This document shows positions 21,637 to 29,164 of a stretch of DNA of 64,000 nucleotides, one piece after another. The first letter of the stretch is position 1, and each line of letters begins with the position of its first letter. Below the pieces are notes generated by a model that did not search any database, was not told where the DNA came from, and saw only the letters and a list, made by a program, of their open reading frames with translations. Location: NCBI GenBank assembly GCA_042095375.1, contig JBELBJ010000005.1, forward strand, positions 10,314 through 74,313, read 5' to 3'. Origin of the DNA: GCA-2715645 sp042095375 (lineage in GTDB: Bacteria > Bacteroidota > Bacteroidia > Cytophagales > MED-G16). Position numbers and translations under genes: made by a program.

Positions 21637-22044
21637 ATGGAAGGTAACAAAACATTCACAATAATTAAACCTGATGCATTTAAAAAAAAATATAGTGGGG
21701 CAATAATTAAACAAATAGAAGACAGTGGTTTTCAAATAACAAATATGAAATTATTAAGCTTAAATAAAGAGCTTGCTGAAAAGTTTTATTCTATACATAA
21801 AGGAAAGCCTTTTTTTGAAAACTTATGTGAATATATGTGTTCAGGTCCAATAATTGTTATGTCATTAAAAAAAGAAAATGCTGTAGAAGACTTTAGAAAG
21901 TTAATTGGATCTACTGATCCAGAAAAAGCAGAGGAAGGAACTATTCGAAAACTATATGCTACCTCAATAGAGGCTAATGCTATTCATGGTTCAGACTCTG
22001 ATGATAATGCCAATATTGAAAGTGACTTTTTTTTTAAGACTTAA
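21637..22044 (+). CDS. ndk: Nucleoside diphosphate kinase
   Basis: A 135-residue enzyme that balances NTP pools by transferring phosphate from ATP to NDPs through a phosphohistidine. The active-site His117 lies in NAIHGSD. The N-terminal TFTIIKPDAF, the GSTDPEKAEEGTIRK loop and the length all match. The 3' end overlaps scpA on the opposite strand by 11 bases, and the last residues are a run of Phe and Lys that may have changed with that overlap. It diverges from the DHH phosphoesterase across a very A/T-rich spacer. Confidence 0.97.
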   Translation: MEGNKTFTIIKPDAFKKKYSGAIIKQIEDSGFQITNMKLLSLNKELAEKFYSIHKGKPFFENLCEYMCSGPIIVMSLKKENAVEDFRKLIGSTDPEKAEEGTIRKLYATSIEANAIHGSDSDDNANIESDFFFKT

Positions 22045-22768
22045 AGCTTAACCAAAAATTATTTAAACCATCACCAATTGATATAAATACTTTAGAGTTT
22101 TGTATTAAATCTAATATTGCTAAAAAATTATAAATAATTAATATCTTCAAAGGATTCTCATCAATTAAATCTGAAAAAGCTATTTTACTTTTTGATTTTA
22201 TTAAATTTAAAATGTATTTCTTTTGTTTCTCAATTGTATACGGATATTGCATAATTTGATGAGATTTAATGTTTTTTTCATGATTTAGCTTATTAATTGC
22301 GTTATTAAATACTGTCAATAATTTATAAAGATTTACATCTTGCATCTCTATTTCTATATTGCTTTTTGAAGCAATAGACTTTATCTCTTTGTATAAGTTC
22401 CCACGAATATGCTTTTCATTTCTATATTTCTCAAAGCTCTTAAAATCTTCAATAACTGATTTAAATTTTTTATATTCTAATAAATGTTTGACTAATTCAT
22501 CTCTAGGATCAAGTTCATTTCCATCTTCATCCATCATAAGTCTAGGTAAAAGCATTTTTGATTTTATTCTCATCAATGTTGCAGCCACTACTATAAATTC
22601 ACTAGCTACTTCTATATTCATACTTTCTAGATTTTCAATATAATCAAGAAAATCTTTTGTAATGGTAGCTATTGGTATATCCTTAATATCTATCTCATCC
22701 CTTTCTATAAAAAAAAGCAGTAAATCAAATGGGCCTTCAAATAGTGGTATCTTAATTTTATAACTCAA
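22034..22768 (-). CDS. scpA: Segregation and condensation protein A
   Basis: A 244-residue kleisin that bridges SMC heads together with ScpB in chromosome condensation. The N-terminal KIPLFEGPFDLLLFFIERDEIDI and VAATLMRIKSKMLLP are diagnostic, and the C-terminal winged-helix region fits. The reading frame has no ATG before the conserved N-terminus. Translation appears to begin at TTG (22768-22766), directly after a perfect tandem pair of TATACGAAT. It overlaps ndk by 11 bases at the 3' end and diverges from dxs. Confidence 0.93.
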   Translation of the reverse strand: MSYKIKIPLFEGPFDLLLFFIERDEIDIKDIPIATITKDFLDYIENLESMNIEVASEFIVVAATLMRIKSKMLLPRLMMDEDGNELDPRDELVKHLLEYKKFKSVIEDFKSFEKYRNEKHIRGNLYKEIKSIASKSNIEIEMQDVNLYKLLTVFNNAINKLNHEKNIKSHQIMQYPYTIEKQKKYILNLIKSKSKIAFSDLIDENPLKILIIYNFLAILDLIQNSKVFISIGDGLNNFWLSFKS

Positions 22769-22786
22769 ATTCGTATAATTCGTATA
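22769..22786 (-). repeat. Tandem 9-bp repeat (TATACGAAT x2) abutting the scpA start
   Basis: On the minus strand TATACGAATTATACGAAT is two perfect copies of a 9-mer, ending exactly at the TTG start of scpA. Its placement in the leader suggests an operator or a translation-control element, but it could be chance slippage. Confidence 0.6.
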
Positions 22787-22879
22787 AGTTTTAACATAAA
22801 TATAAATAGTTCTTTCTTATAAAAATTATAGATTTACAAACTATTATTCAAATAAAAATCAAAAGCTCAAAAAAAATAT

Positions 22880-24781
22880 ATGAATAGTAAAGAGGGTAAG
22901 ATATTATCAACAATCAATTTTCCAAATGATTTGAAAAAACTTAGTAATGATGAACTGCATTTACTTTGTAATGAATTAAGAGAATTTATAATAGATACAG
23001 TTTCAAACTATGGAGGTCATTTTGGAGCTAGTTTGGGCGTAGTTGAGTTAACAGTTGCACTACATTATGTATTTAATGCACCTTATGACCAAATAGTTTG
23101 GGATGTTGGACATCAAGCCTATGGTCATAAAATTTTAACTGGTAGAAAAAATAATTTTCACACAAATAGAGTTTATAATGGATTATCTGGTTTCCCTAAA
23201 AGATCCGAAAGTGAATACGATACATTCGGAGTTGGGCATGCCTCTACCTCTATTTCAGCTGCTTTAGGAATGGCCACAGCAGCAAAGTATAAAAAAGAGA
23301 ACAAAAAAAATCATATAGCAATTATTGGTGATGGAGCACTAACTGGAGGACTTGCATTTGAAGGTATGAATAATTCGGGTGTATCAAAATCAAATATGTT
23401 AATCATTCTGAATGACAATTGTATGTCAATAGATCCAAATGTTGGAGCATTAAAAAATTATTTAACTAAAATATCAACATCTAAAACATTTAATAAAATT
23501 AGAAATGATATATGGAGTGTTTTGGGTAAGATTAGTAAGTTTGGTCCAAAGGCACAAAAAATTGGAAGAACATTAGAACAAAGTTTAAAATCATTTGTTT
23601 TAAATCATTCTAATTTATTTGAATCATTAAATCTTAGATATTTTGGTCCGATAGATGGACATGATTTGGATAAATTAGTGGATACTTTAAATGATCTAAA
23701 AAAAATTGATGGCCCAAAAATTCTTCATTGTTTAACAGTTAAGGGTAAAGGTTTTGATTTAGCTGAAAAAAATCAAACAAAATGGCATGCAACTGGTAAA
23801 TTTGATAAAACCTCTGGTGAATCTGCTAAAAAAAGTAAGATCAAAAAACCAATAAAATATCAAGATGTATTTGGTAATACAATTGTAGAATTAGCAAAGA
23901 AAAATAAAAAAATAATGGGTATAACTCCGGCAATGCCGTCAGGATCATCCTTAAATATAATGATGAAATCTATGCCTGAAAGAGCTTTTGATGTTGGGAT
24001 TGCTGAACAACATGCTGTTACATTTAGTGCTGGATTAGCAACCCAAGGGCTTATTCCTTTTTGCAATGTATATAGTACTTTTATGCAAAGAGCATATGAT
24101 CAAGTTATTCATGATGTTTGTATCCAAAAGCTACCGGTTATCTTTTGTTTAGATAGAGCCGGTATTGCTGGATCAGATGGGCCAACTCATCATGGGGCGT
24201 ATGATATTGCATATATGAGATGTCTACCAAATATGATCGTTTCTGCACCTATGAATGAAACTGAATTAAGAAATTTAATGTATACTGCACAGATACAAAA
24301 TTCTAACCCATTTACAATTAGATATCCTAGAGGGCCAGGTGTTCTTATAGATTGGCAAACACCTTTTGAAAAAATAGATATAGGGATGGGAAGAAAAATA
24401 TGTGATGGAGAAAATCTAGCAATTTTATCAATTGGACATATAGGGAATTATGTTACAAAAGCTATTGAAGTATTAAAAAAAGATAAAATATTTCCTGGAC
24501 ATTTCGATATGAGATTTGTAAAACCACTAGATAAAAAACTTCTCCATAAAGTTCTCAAAAAATATAAAAATATACTTACAGTAGAAGATGGCTGTATAAT
24601 GGGAGGGTTTGGAAGTGCCATTTTAGAATTCATGGCTAATAATAATTACAAAAATAATATAGAACGATTAGGCATTCCAGACAAAATCATTGAACATGGA
24701 TCTCAAGATGAACTATATACAGAATGTAATTATGATACTGAAGCAATAACTCAAGCTAGTAAAAAAATTTTAGATAAATAA
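22880..24781 (+). CDS. dxs: 1-deoxy-D-xylulose-5-phosphate synthase
   Basis: A 633-residue thiamine-diphosphate enzyme that condenses pyruvate and glyceraldehyde 3-phosphate, the first step of the MEP isoprenoid pathway. IVWDVGHQAYGHKIL, the ThDP-binding IIGDGALTGGLAFEGMNN (a GDG-x-N-type motif), the catalytic Glu in VGIAEQHAVTFSAGLA and the C-terminal transketolase-like domain are all present at full length. The SDR gene begins one base after the dxs stop codon (ATG at 24783), so the two are probably co-transcribed. Confidence 0.97.
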   Translation: MNSKEGKILSTINFPNDLKKLSNDELHLLCNELREFIIDTVSNYGGHFGASLGVVELTVALHYVFNAPYDQIVWDVGHQAYGHKILTGRKNNFHTNRVYNGLSGFPKRSESEYDTFGVGHASTSISAALGMATAAKYKKENKKNHIAIIGDGALTGGLAFEGMNNSGVSKSNMLIILNDNCMSIDPNVGALKNYLTKISTSKTFNKIRNDIWSVLGKISKFGPKAQKIGRTLEQSLKSFVLNHSNLFESLNLRYFGPIDGHDLDKLVDTLNDLKKIDGPKILHCLTVKGKGFDLAEKNQTKWHATGKFDKTSGESAKKSKIKKPIKYQDVFGNTIVELAKKNKKIMGITPAMPSGSSLNIMMKSMPERAFDVGIAEQHAVTFSAGLATQGLIPFCNVYSTFMQRAYDQVIHDVCIQKLPVIFCLDRAGIAGSDGPTHHGAYDIAYMRCLPNMIVSAPMNETELRNLMYTAQIQNSNPFTIRYPRGPGVLIDWQTPFEKIDIGMGRKICDGENLAILSIGHIGNYVTKAIEVLKKDKIFPGHFDMRFVKPLDKKLLHKVLKKYKNILTVEDGCIMGGFGSAILEFMANNNYKNNIERLGIPDKIIEHGSQDELYTECNYDTEAITQASKKILDK

Positions 24782-24782
24782 A

Positions 24783-25571
24783 ATGAATTTATCATTAGAA
24801 AATAAAAGGGCTATAGTTTGCGGAAGTACTGATGGTATAGGTAAAGAAATTGCAATTAAGTTATCAAGACAAAATGCCAATGTTACATTGATAGCAAGAA
24901 ATGAAAAAAAATTAAATAATGTTTTATCCTTATTGGATAAATCCAAAAATCAAAAACATGATTTTATTGTTGCAGATTTTAACCACCCTGATTTATTAGA
25001 AAAAAAAATAAACGATTATATAAATAATGGAAATAAATCTGAAATTTTAATAAATAATACTGGTGGTCCACCTCCTGGAAAAATTATTGAAGCTAAAAAA
25101 GAAGAGTTTGACAAGTATATCTCAATGCATCTACATTGTAGTCATATTCTTGTAAAAGCATTAGCACCATTTATGAAAAAATCTAAGTTTGGTAGAATAA
25201 TCAATATTATTTCAATATCTGTAAAAGCACCAATTCAAAATTTAGGTGTTTCAAATACTATAAGATGGGGCATGGCAAGTTGGTCAAAAACTTTATCTTT
25301 TGAACTTGGAAAGTTTGGCGTAACGGTCAATAATGTATTACCCGGTTTTACATTAACAAATAGATTAAAAAGCTTAATGAAAAATAGATCGGAAATTAAT
25401 AAAATATCTATAAAAAGTATTGAGAGCGAATACAAAAAAAATATACCAGCTGAAAGGTTTGCTTTGCCTGAGGAGATTGCTAGTGCGGTTTGTTTTTTAT
25501 GTAGTAAAGAAGCATCTTATATAAATGGAATAAATTTACCAATAGATGGTGGTTATTCAGTGAGCTTATAA
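24783..25571 (+). CDS. Short-chain dehydrogenase/reductase with a non-canonical active site
   Basis: A 262-residue Rossmann-fold protein. The NAD(P)-binding CGSTDGIGKEIA motif (residues 13-24), INNTGGPPPG and the C-terminal VCFLCSKEASYINGINLPIDGG are typical of FabG-like classical SDRs. The usual Tyr-x3-Lys is missing, however: after the catalytic-Ser region (ISISVKAP) the sequence reads LGVSNTIRWGMASWSKTL, with Ser-Asn-x-x-Arg at residues 157-161. A large SDR subfamily shares this SNxxR signature, so the change looks ancestral rather than a defect. The substrate is unknown. It follows dxs with essentially no spacer. Confidence 0.88.
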   Translation: MNLSLENKRAIVCGSTDGIGKEIAIKLSRQNANVTLIARNEKKLNNVLSLLDKSKNQKHDFIVADFNHPDLLEKKINDYINNGNKSEILINNTGGPPPGKIIEAKKEEFDKYISMHLHCSHILVKALAPFMKKSKFGRIINIISISVKAPIQNLGVSNTIRWGMASWSKTLSFELGKFGVTVNNVLPGFTLTNRLKSLMKNRSEINKISIKSIESEYKKNIPAERFALPEEIASAVCFLCSKEASYINGINLPIDGGYSVSL

Positions 25572-25635
25572 TTAAAGCTATCAAATTTTTTGTTTCGTGA
25601 CTTTGATTTTGATTCATGTATAATTCTAATTTAAA

Positions 25636-26787
25636 ATGAAAGAAAAACAACTTATCATTAAATCTAAAAAATTGGCAAACAAATTTATTATTGCTGATGG
25701 GCATATTGACTTGCCTCACAGATTAAAAAAAGGAGGGTATTTAAAGAAAGATGAAATTTTGGATATTACTGAAAATACAGATGGTGATTTTGACTATCCA
25801 AAATCAAAAAGAGGAGGATTAGATGCTCCATTTATGTCTATTTATATACCAGTTGAATTTCAAGAATCTGGTGGAGCAAAAAAACTGGCTGACTCTTTAA
25901 TTGATATAGTTATAAAAATAACTGCGTCTTTTCCTGATAAATTCGCTCTAGCAAATACCCCATCTGAAATTAAAAAAAATTTTTTAGAAGGATTGATTTC
26001 TTTACCAATGGGGGTAGAAAATGGTGCTGCAATAGAAAAAAAATTAAAAAATATTGATTACTTTTTTAACAGAGGCATAAGATATATGACACTAACTCAC
26101 GGAAAAGATAATGCAATATGTGATTCCTCATATGATTCAACAAAAACATGGAATGGCTTAAGTCCATTTGGTAAAAAGGTCATTTCAAGAATGAATTCAG
26201 TAGGAATGATGATAGATATATCTCATGTGACAGATGAAACATTTTACCAAGTTATTGAAATAAGTAAAACACCTGTAATTGCATCTCATTCATCCCCTAG
26301 AAAATTTACGCCAGGTTTTAAAAGGAATATGAGTGATGCTATGATAAAGGAATTAGCAAGATCTAATGGTTTAATTCTAATAAATTTTGGTTCAAAATTT
26401 GTCAATGAATTATCTAATAAAAAATTCAGCGATATTGATAGAAAAGTTGAAAATTGGATAAATAAGAATAAAATCAATGATATTAATAAAATAAATAAAT
26501 TTAAAAATAGAATTATTATAGAGGAAAAGCCATTTGCAAATGTTGAAGATGTCATTAATGCGATAGATCATGTAGTTAATTTAGTAGGGATAGATTATGT
26601 TGGTTTTGGATCTGATTTCGATGGATTGGGAAATACATTACCTTATAATTTAAAAAGTGTTGCAGACTATCCAAATATTATTTTAGGCTTACTTAAAAAA
26701 AAATACAGTGAAGAACATATTGAAAAAATATGTTATAAAAATTTATTTAGAACTTGGAATGAAATAATAGACTATTCCAGGAATTAA
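25636..26787 (+). CDS. Membrane dipeptidase (peptidase family M19)
   Basis: A 383-residue zinc dipeptidase of the renal dipeptidase family, which hydrolyses dipeptides, often with D-residues or dehydro side chains. Metal-binding features are visible: ADGHIDLPHRL near residue 21, the bridging Glu in PMGVENGAAIEKK, LTHGKDN, ISHVTDETF and VIASHSSPR, and FGSDFDGLGN near the C-terminus. No signal peptide is apparent, so it may be cytoplasmic. Its 3' end overlaps nqrF on the other strand by 4 bases. Confidence 0.92.
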   Translation: MKEKQLIIKSKKLANKFIIADGHIDLPHRLKKGGYLKKDEILDITENTDGDFDYPKSKRGGLDAPFMSIYIPVEFQESGGAKKLADSLIDIVIKITASFPDKFALANTPSEIKKNFLEGLISLPMGVENGAAIEKKLKNIDYFFNRGIRYMTLTHGKDNAICDSSYDSTKTWNGLSPFGKKVISRMNSVGMMIDISHVTDETFYQVIEISKTPVIASHSSPRKFTPGFKRNMSDAMIKELARSNGLILINFGSKFVNELSNKKFSDIDRKVENWINKNKINDINKINKFKNRIIIEEKPFANVEDVINAIDHVVNLVGIDYVGFGSDFDGLGNTLPYNLKSVADYPNIILGLLKKKYSEEHIEKICYKNLFRTWNEIIDYSRN

Positions 26788-28097
26788 CCACCAAAATCAT
26801 CAAATCTAATGTTTTCATCAGGAACACCTAAATCATCTAACATTTTTAGAACTGCTTGATTCATTAGAGGAGGGCCACATAAATAATATTCAACTTCATC
26901 TGGTTCTTCATGATGTTTTAGATAGTTATCATAAAGGACTTGATGTATGAAGCCTACATAACCATCTTTTTTATCATCCAAGTTTTTTTTCAAAGACCAA
27001 TTGTCTTCTGGAAGTGGTTCTGATAAACCAACATAAAATTTAAAATTTTTAAATCCTTTTTCAATATTTTTAAAATGATCTAAGTAAAATAGTTCTTTCT
27101 TTGATCTTCCTCCATACCAATAAGAAACTTTTCTATTAGTTTTTTTTGTGTGAAATAAATGAAAAATATGAGATCTTAATGGAGCCATACCAGCACCACC
27201 GCCAATATAAACCATCTCTCTTTCTGTTTTATTAATATGAAATTCTCCATATGGACCTGAAATAGAAATTTTATCACCTGGTTTTCTAGAGAAAATATAA
27301 GAAGAACAAATGCCTGGATTTAATTCCATCCATTTATTTTTTACTCTATCCCAAGGAGGAGTTGCTACTCTAATATTTAACATAATTATATTTCCTTCAG
27401 CTGGATGGTTTGCCATAGAGTATGCTCTAAAAATTTCTTCATCATTTACCATCTTTAATGGCCAAAGATTAAACTGATCCCAATCAGATTTAAATACATC
27501 TTTCTTATGACCTAATTCAGGATGTGGAGTTATATCCATAGTCTTAAAGTTTATTTCAGTTTCTGGAACATCAATTTGAATATAACCTCCTGATTTAAAG
27601 TCTAAATTTTCTCCAGGAGGTAACTTTACAACAAACTCTTTTATAAATGTTGAAACATTGTAATTTGAAACAACTTCACACTCCCACTTTTTGATTCCAA
27701 AAATTTCATCTGGAATTTCAACTTTCATATCTTCTTTAACTTTTACCTGGCAAGATAATCGTACATTATCTTGTTGTTCAGTTCTAGATAAATGACCAAT
27801 CTCAGTAGGTAAAACATCTCCACCACCTTCATGAATTTTACATTTACACATGGCGCATGTTCCACCACCACCACAAGCAGATGGTAAAAACATTTTTTGA
27901 GAAGATAAAGTTGTAAGCAATGTCGATCCTGCTGGCACTACTAAAGGATTTGTTTCATCTCCATTAACAAAAATATTTACATCTCCGGATTGAACTAGTT
28001 TAGATTGAGCAAATAATAGTGCCATAACTAAAAAAAGTATTACCAATGTAAATGCTATTATGGAAGTTCCTACAGTTAAGTATACAGACGATATCAT
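26784..28097 (-). CDS. nqrF: Na+-translocating NADH:quinone oxidoreductase subunit F
   Basis: A 437-residue NADH-oxidising subunit of the sodium-pumping Na+-NQR complex. An N-terminal membrane helix (about residues 9-30) is followed by a 2Fe-2S ferredoxin domain with C75, C81, C84 and C116 (SACGGGGTCAMCKC and LSCQV), then FAD-binding (RAYSMANHPAEG) and NADH-binding (YIGGGAGMAPLRSH, YLCGPPLMNQAVLKML) domains. Length and motifs are normal. None of nqrA-E is in the window; the gene lies alone 38 bases after accD on the same strand and converges with the M19 dipeptidase. The rest of the complex must be elsewhere if it is functional. Confidence 0.97.
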   Translation of the reverse strand: MISSVYLTVGTSIIAFTLVILFLVMALLFAQSKLVQSGDVNIFVNGDETNPLVVPAGSTLLTTLSSQKMFLPSACGGGGTCAMCKCKIHEGGGDVLPTEIGHLSRTEQQDNVRLSCQVKVKEDMKVEIPDEIFGIKKWECEVVSNYNVSTFIKEFVVKLPPGENLDFKSGGYIQIDVPETEINFKTMDITPHPELGHKKDVFKSDWDQFNLWPLKMVNDEEIFRAYSMANHPAEGNIIMLNIRVATPPWDRVKNKWMELNPGICSSYIFSRKPGDKISISGPYGEFHINKTEREMVYIGGGAGMAPLRSHIFHLFHTKKTNRKVSYWYGGRSKKELFYLDHFKNIEKGFKNFKFYVGLSEPLPEDNWSLKKNLDDKKDGYVGFIHQVLYDNYLKHHEEPDEVEYYLCGPPLMNQAVLKMLDDLGVPDENIRFDDFGG

Positions 28098-28135
28098 AAT
28101 TTTTTTTACGAATATATATAATTAAGGTTTAAAAC

Positions 28136-28978
28136 TTAATCTTTTAATAACCTTAATAATTTATAAATTTTATTTTTTAAATTTCTCCTGTCAACTATAA
28201 AATCAAGAAAACCATTATCTAATAAAAATTCCGATTTCTGAAAACCTTTTGGGAGATTTGATCCAATAGTTTCTTTAATAACTCTCGGACCAGCAAATCC
28301 AATTAGTGAATTTGGTTCAGCTATATTAAAGTCTCCTAACATTGCAAATGAAGCAGAAACTCCTCCTGTCGTAGGATCGGTCATCAATGATATATAAGGT
28401 ATTTTTTCTTTTGATAGTAAAGAAATTTTAGCAGAAGTTTTAGCCATCTGCATTAAAGAAAAGGTTGATTCCATCATTCTTGCACCTCCAGATTTAGAAA
28501 TAATTAGAATTGGAAATTTATTTTTTATAGAATAATCAATAGCTCTTGAAATTTTCTCTCCAACTACCGACCCCATGGAACCACCTATAAAACTAAAATC
28601 CATACAACATATAACAATTGAAAGTTCATTTATTTTTCCTACAGCTGTTCTAATTGCATCGTTTAATCCGGTTGACTTTTTTGAAGACGTAAGCCTGCTT
28701 TTATAACTTTTTCTATCTTTAAAATTTAAGGGGTCTGATGAGCTAAGATTTTCATCTAACTCCTTGTAAAAATTATTATCAAAAAGTATTTCAAAATATT
28801 CTTTAGATCCTATTCTAAAATGAAAATCATCTTCAGGAGAAACATATGAATTATTTTTTAATTCTCTAATATGTATTATAGATCCCTTAGGGGTTTTATG
28901 CCACATTCCGTCAGGTGCTTCTTTTTTTTGGGACGTAGGTGTTTTAATATTTTTAATATTTCTCTTAAACCAATTCAT
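28136..28978 (-). CDS. accD: Acetyl-CoA carboxylase carboxyltransferase subunit beta
   Basis: A 280-residue subunit that, with AccA, transfers the carboxyl group from biotin to acetyl-CoA in fatty-acid synthesis. The crotonase-fold core is clear: SFIGGSMGSVVGEKISRA, SGGARMMES, SLMTDPTTGGVSASFA and FAGPRVIKETIG. The N-terminal zinc ribbon of E. coli AccD (two CxxC pairs) is absent: the equivalent positions read WHKTPKGS and YVSPEDDFHFRIG with no cysteine. To my knowledge this loss is shared across Flavobacteriia, so it is a lineage feature. It sits between the DUF4834 gene and nqrF. Confidence 0.96.
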   Translation of the reverse strand: MNWFKRNIKNIKTPTSQKKEAPDGMWHKTPKGSIIHIRELKNNSYVSPEDDFHFRIGSKEYFEILFDNNFYKELDENLSSSDPLNFKDRKSYKSRLTSSKKSTGLNDAIRTAVGKINELSIVICCMDFSFIGGSMGSVVGEKISRAIDYSIKNKFPILIISKSGGARMMESTFSLMQMAKTSAKISLLSKEKIPYISLMTDPTTGGVSASFAMLGDFNIAEPNSLIGFAGPRVIKETIGSNLPKGFQKSEFLLDNGFLDFIVDRRNLKNKIYKLLRLLKD

Positions 28979-28999
28979 AAGAACTAAATTAATTAATTT

Positions 29000-29164
29000 T
29001 TAGTCAAGCTCCTCATAATCAACAAACTCTCCAGAATTATTATTATTTTTTTTATTATTATTTTTTTTTGAACCAAAATAATCAGAATTAATTTTTTTAA
29101 AAAACATACTAAAAAATTTAAAAATGAAATAAAATAGTAATAATAGGGATAATACTTTAAACAT
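29000..29164 (-). CDS. Small DUF4834-family membrane protein
   Basis: A 54-residue protein whose ATG (29164-29162) follows the carB stop codon with no spacer. It has an N-terminal hydrophobic segment (residues 3-22, rich in Leu and Phe), a basic turn, an Asn/Lys-rich linker and the conserved tail GEFVDYEELD. The tail and architecture match DUF4834, a short membrane protein found in Bacteroidota and of unknown function. The tight carB junction suggests translational coupling. Confidence 0.75.
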   Translation of the reverse strand: MFKVLSLLLLFYFIFKFFSMFFKKINSDYFGSKKNNNKKNNNNSGEFVDYEELD

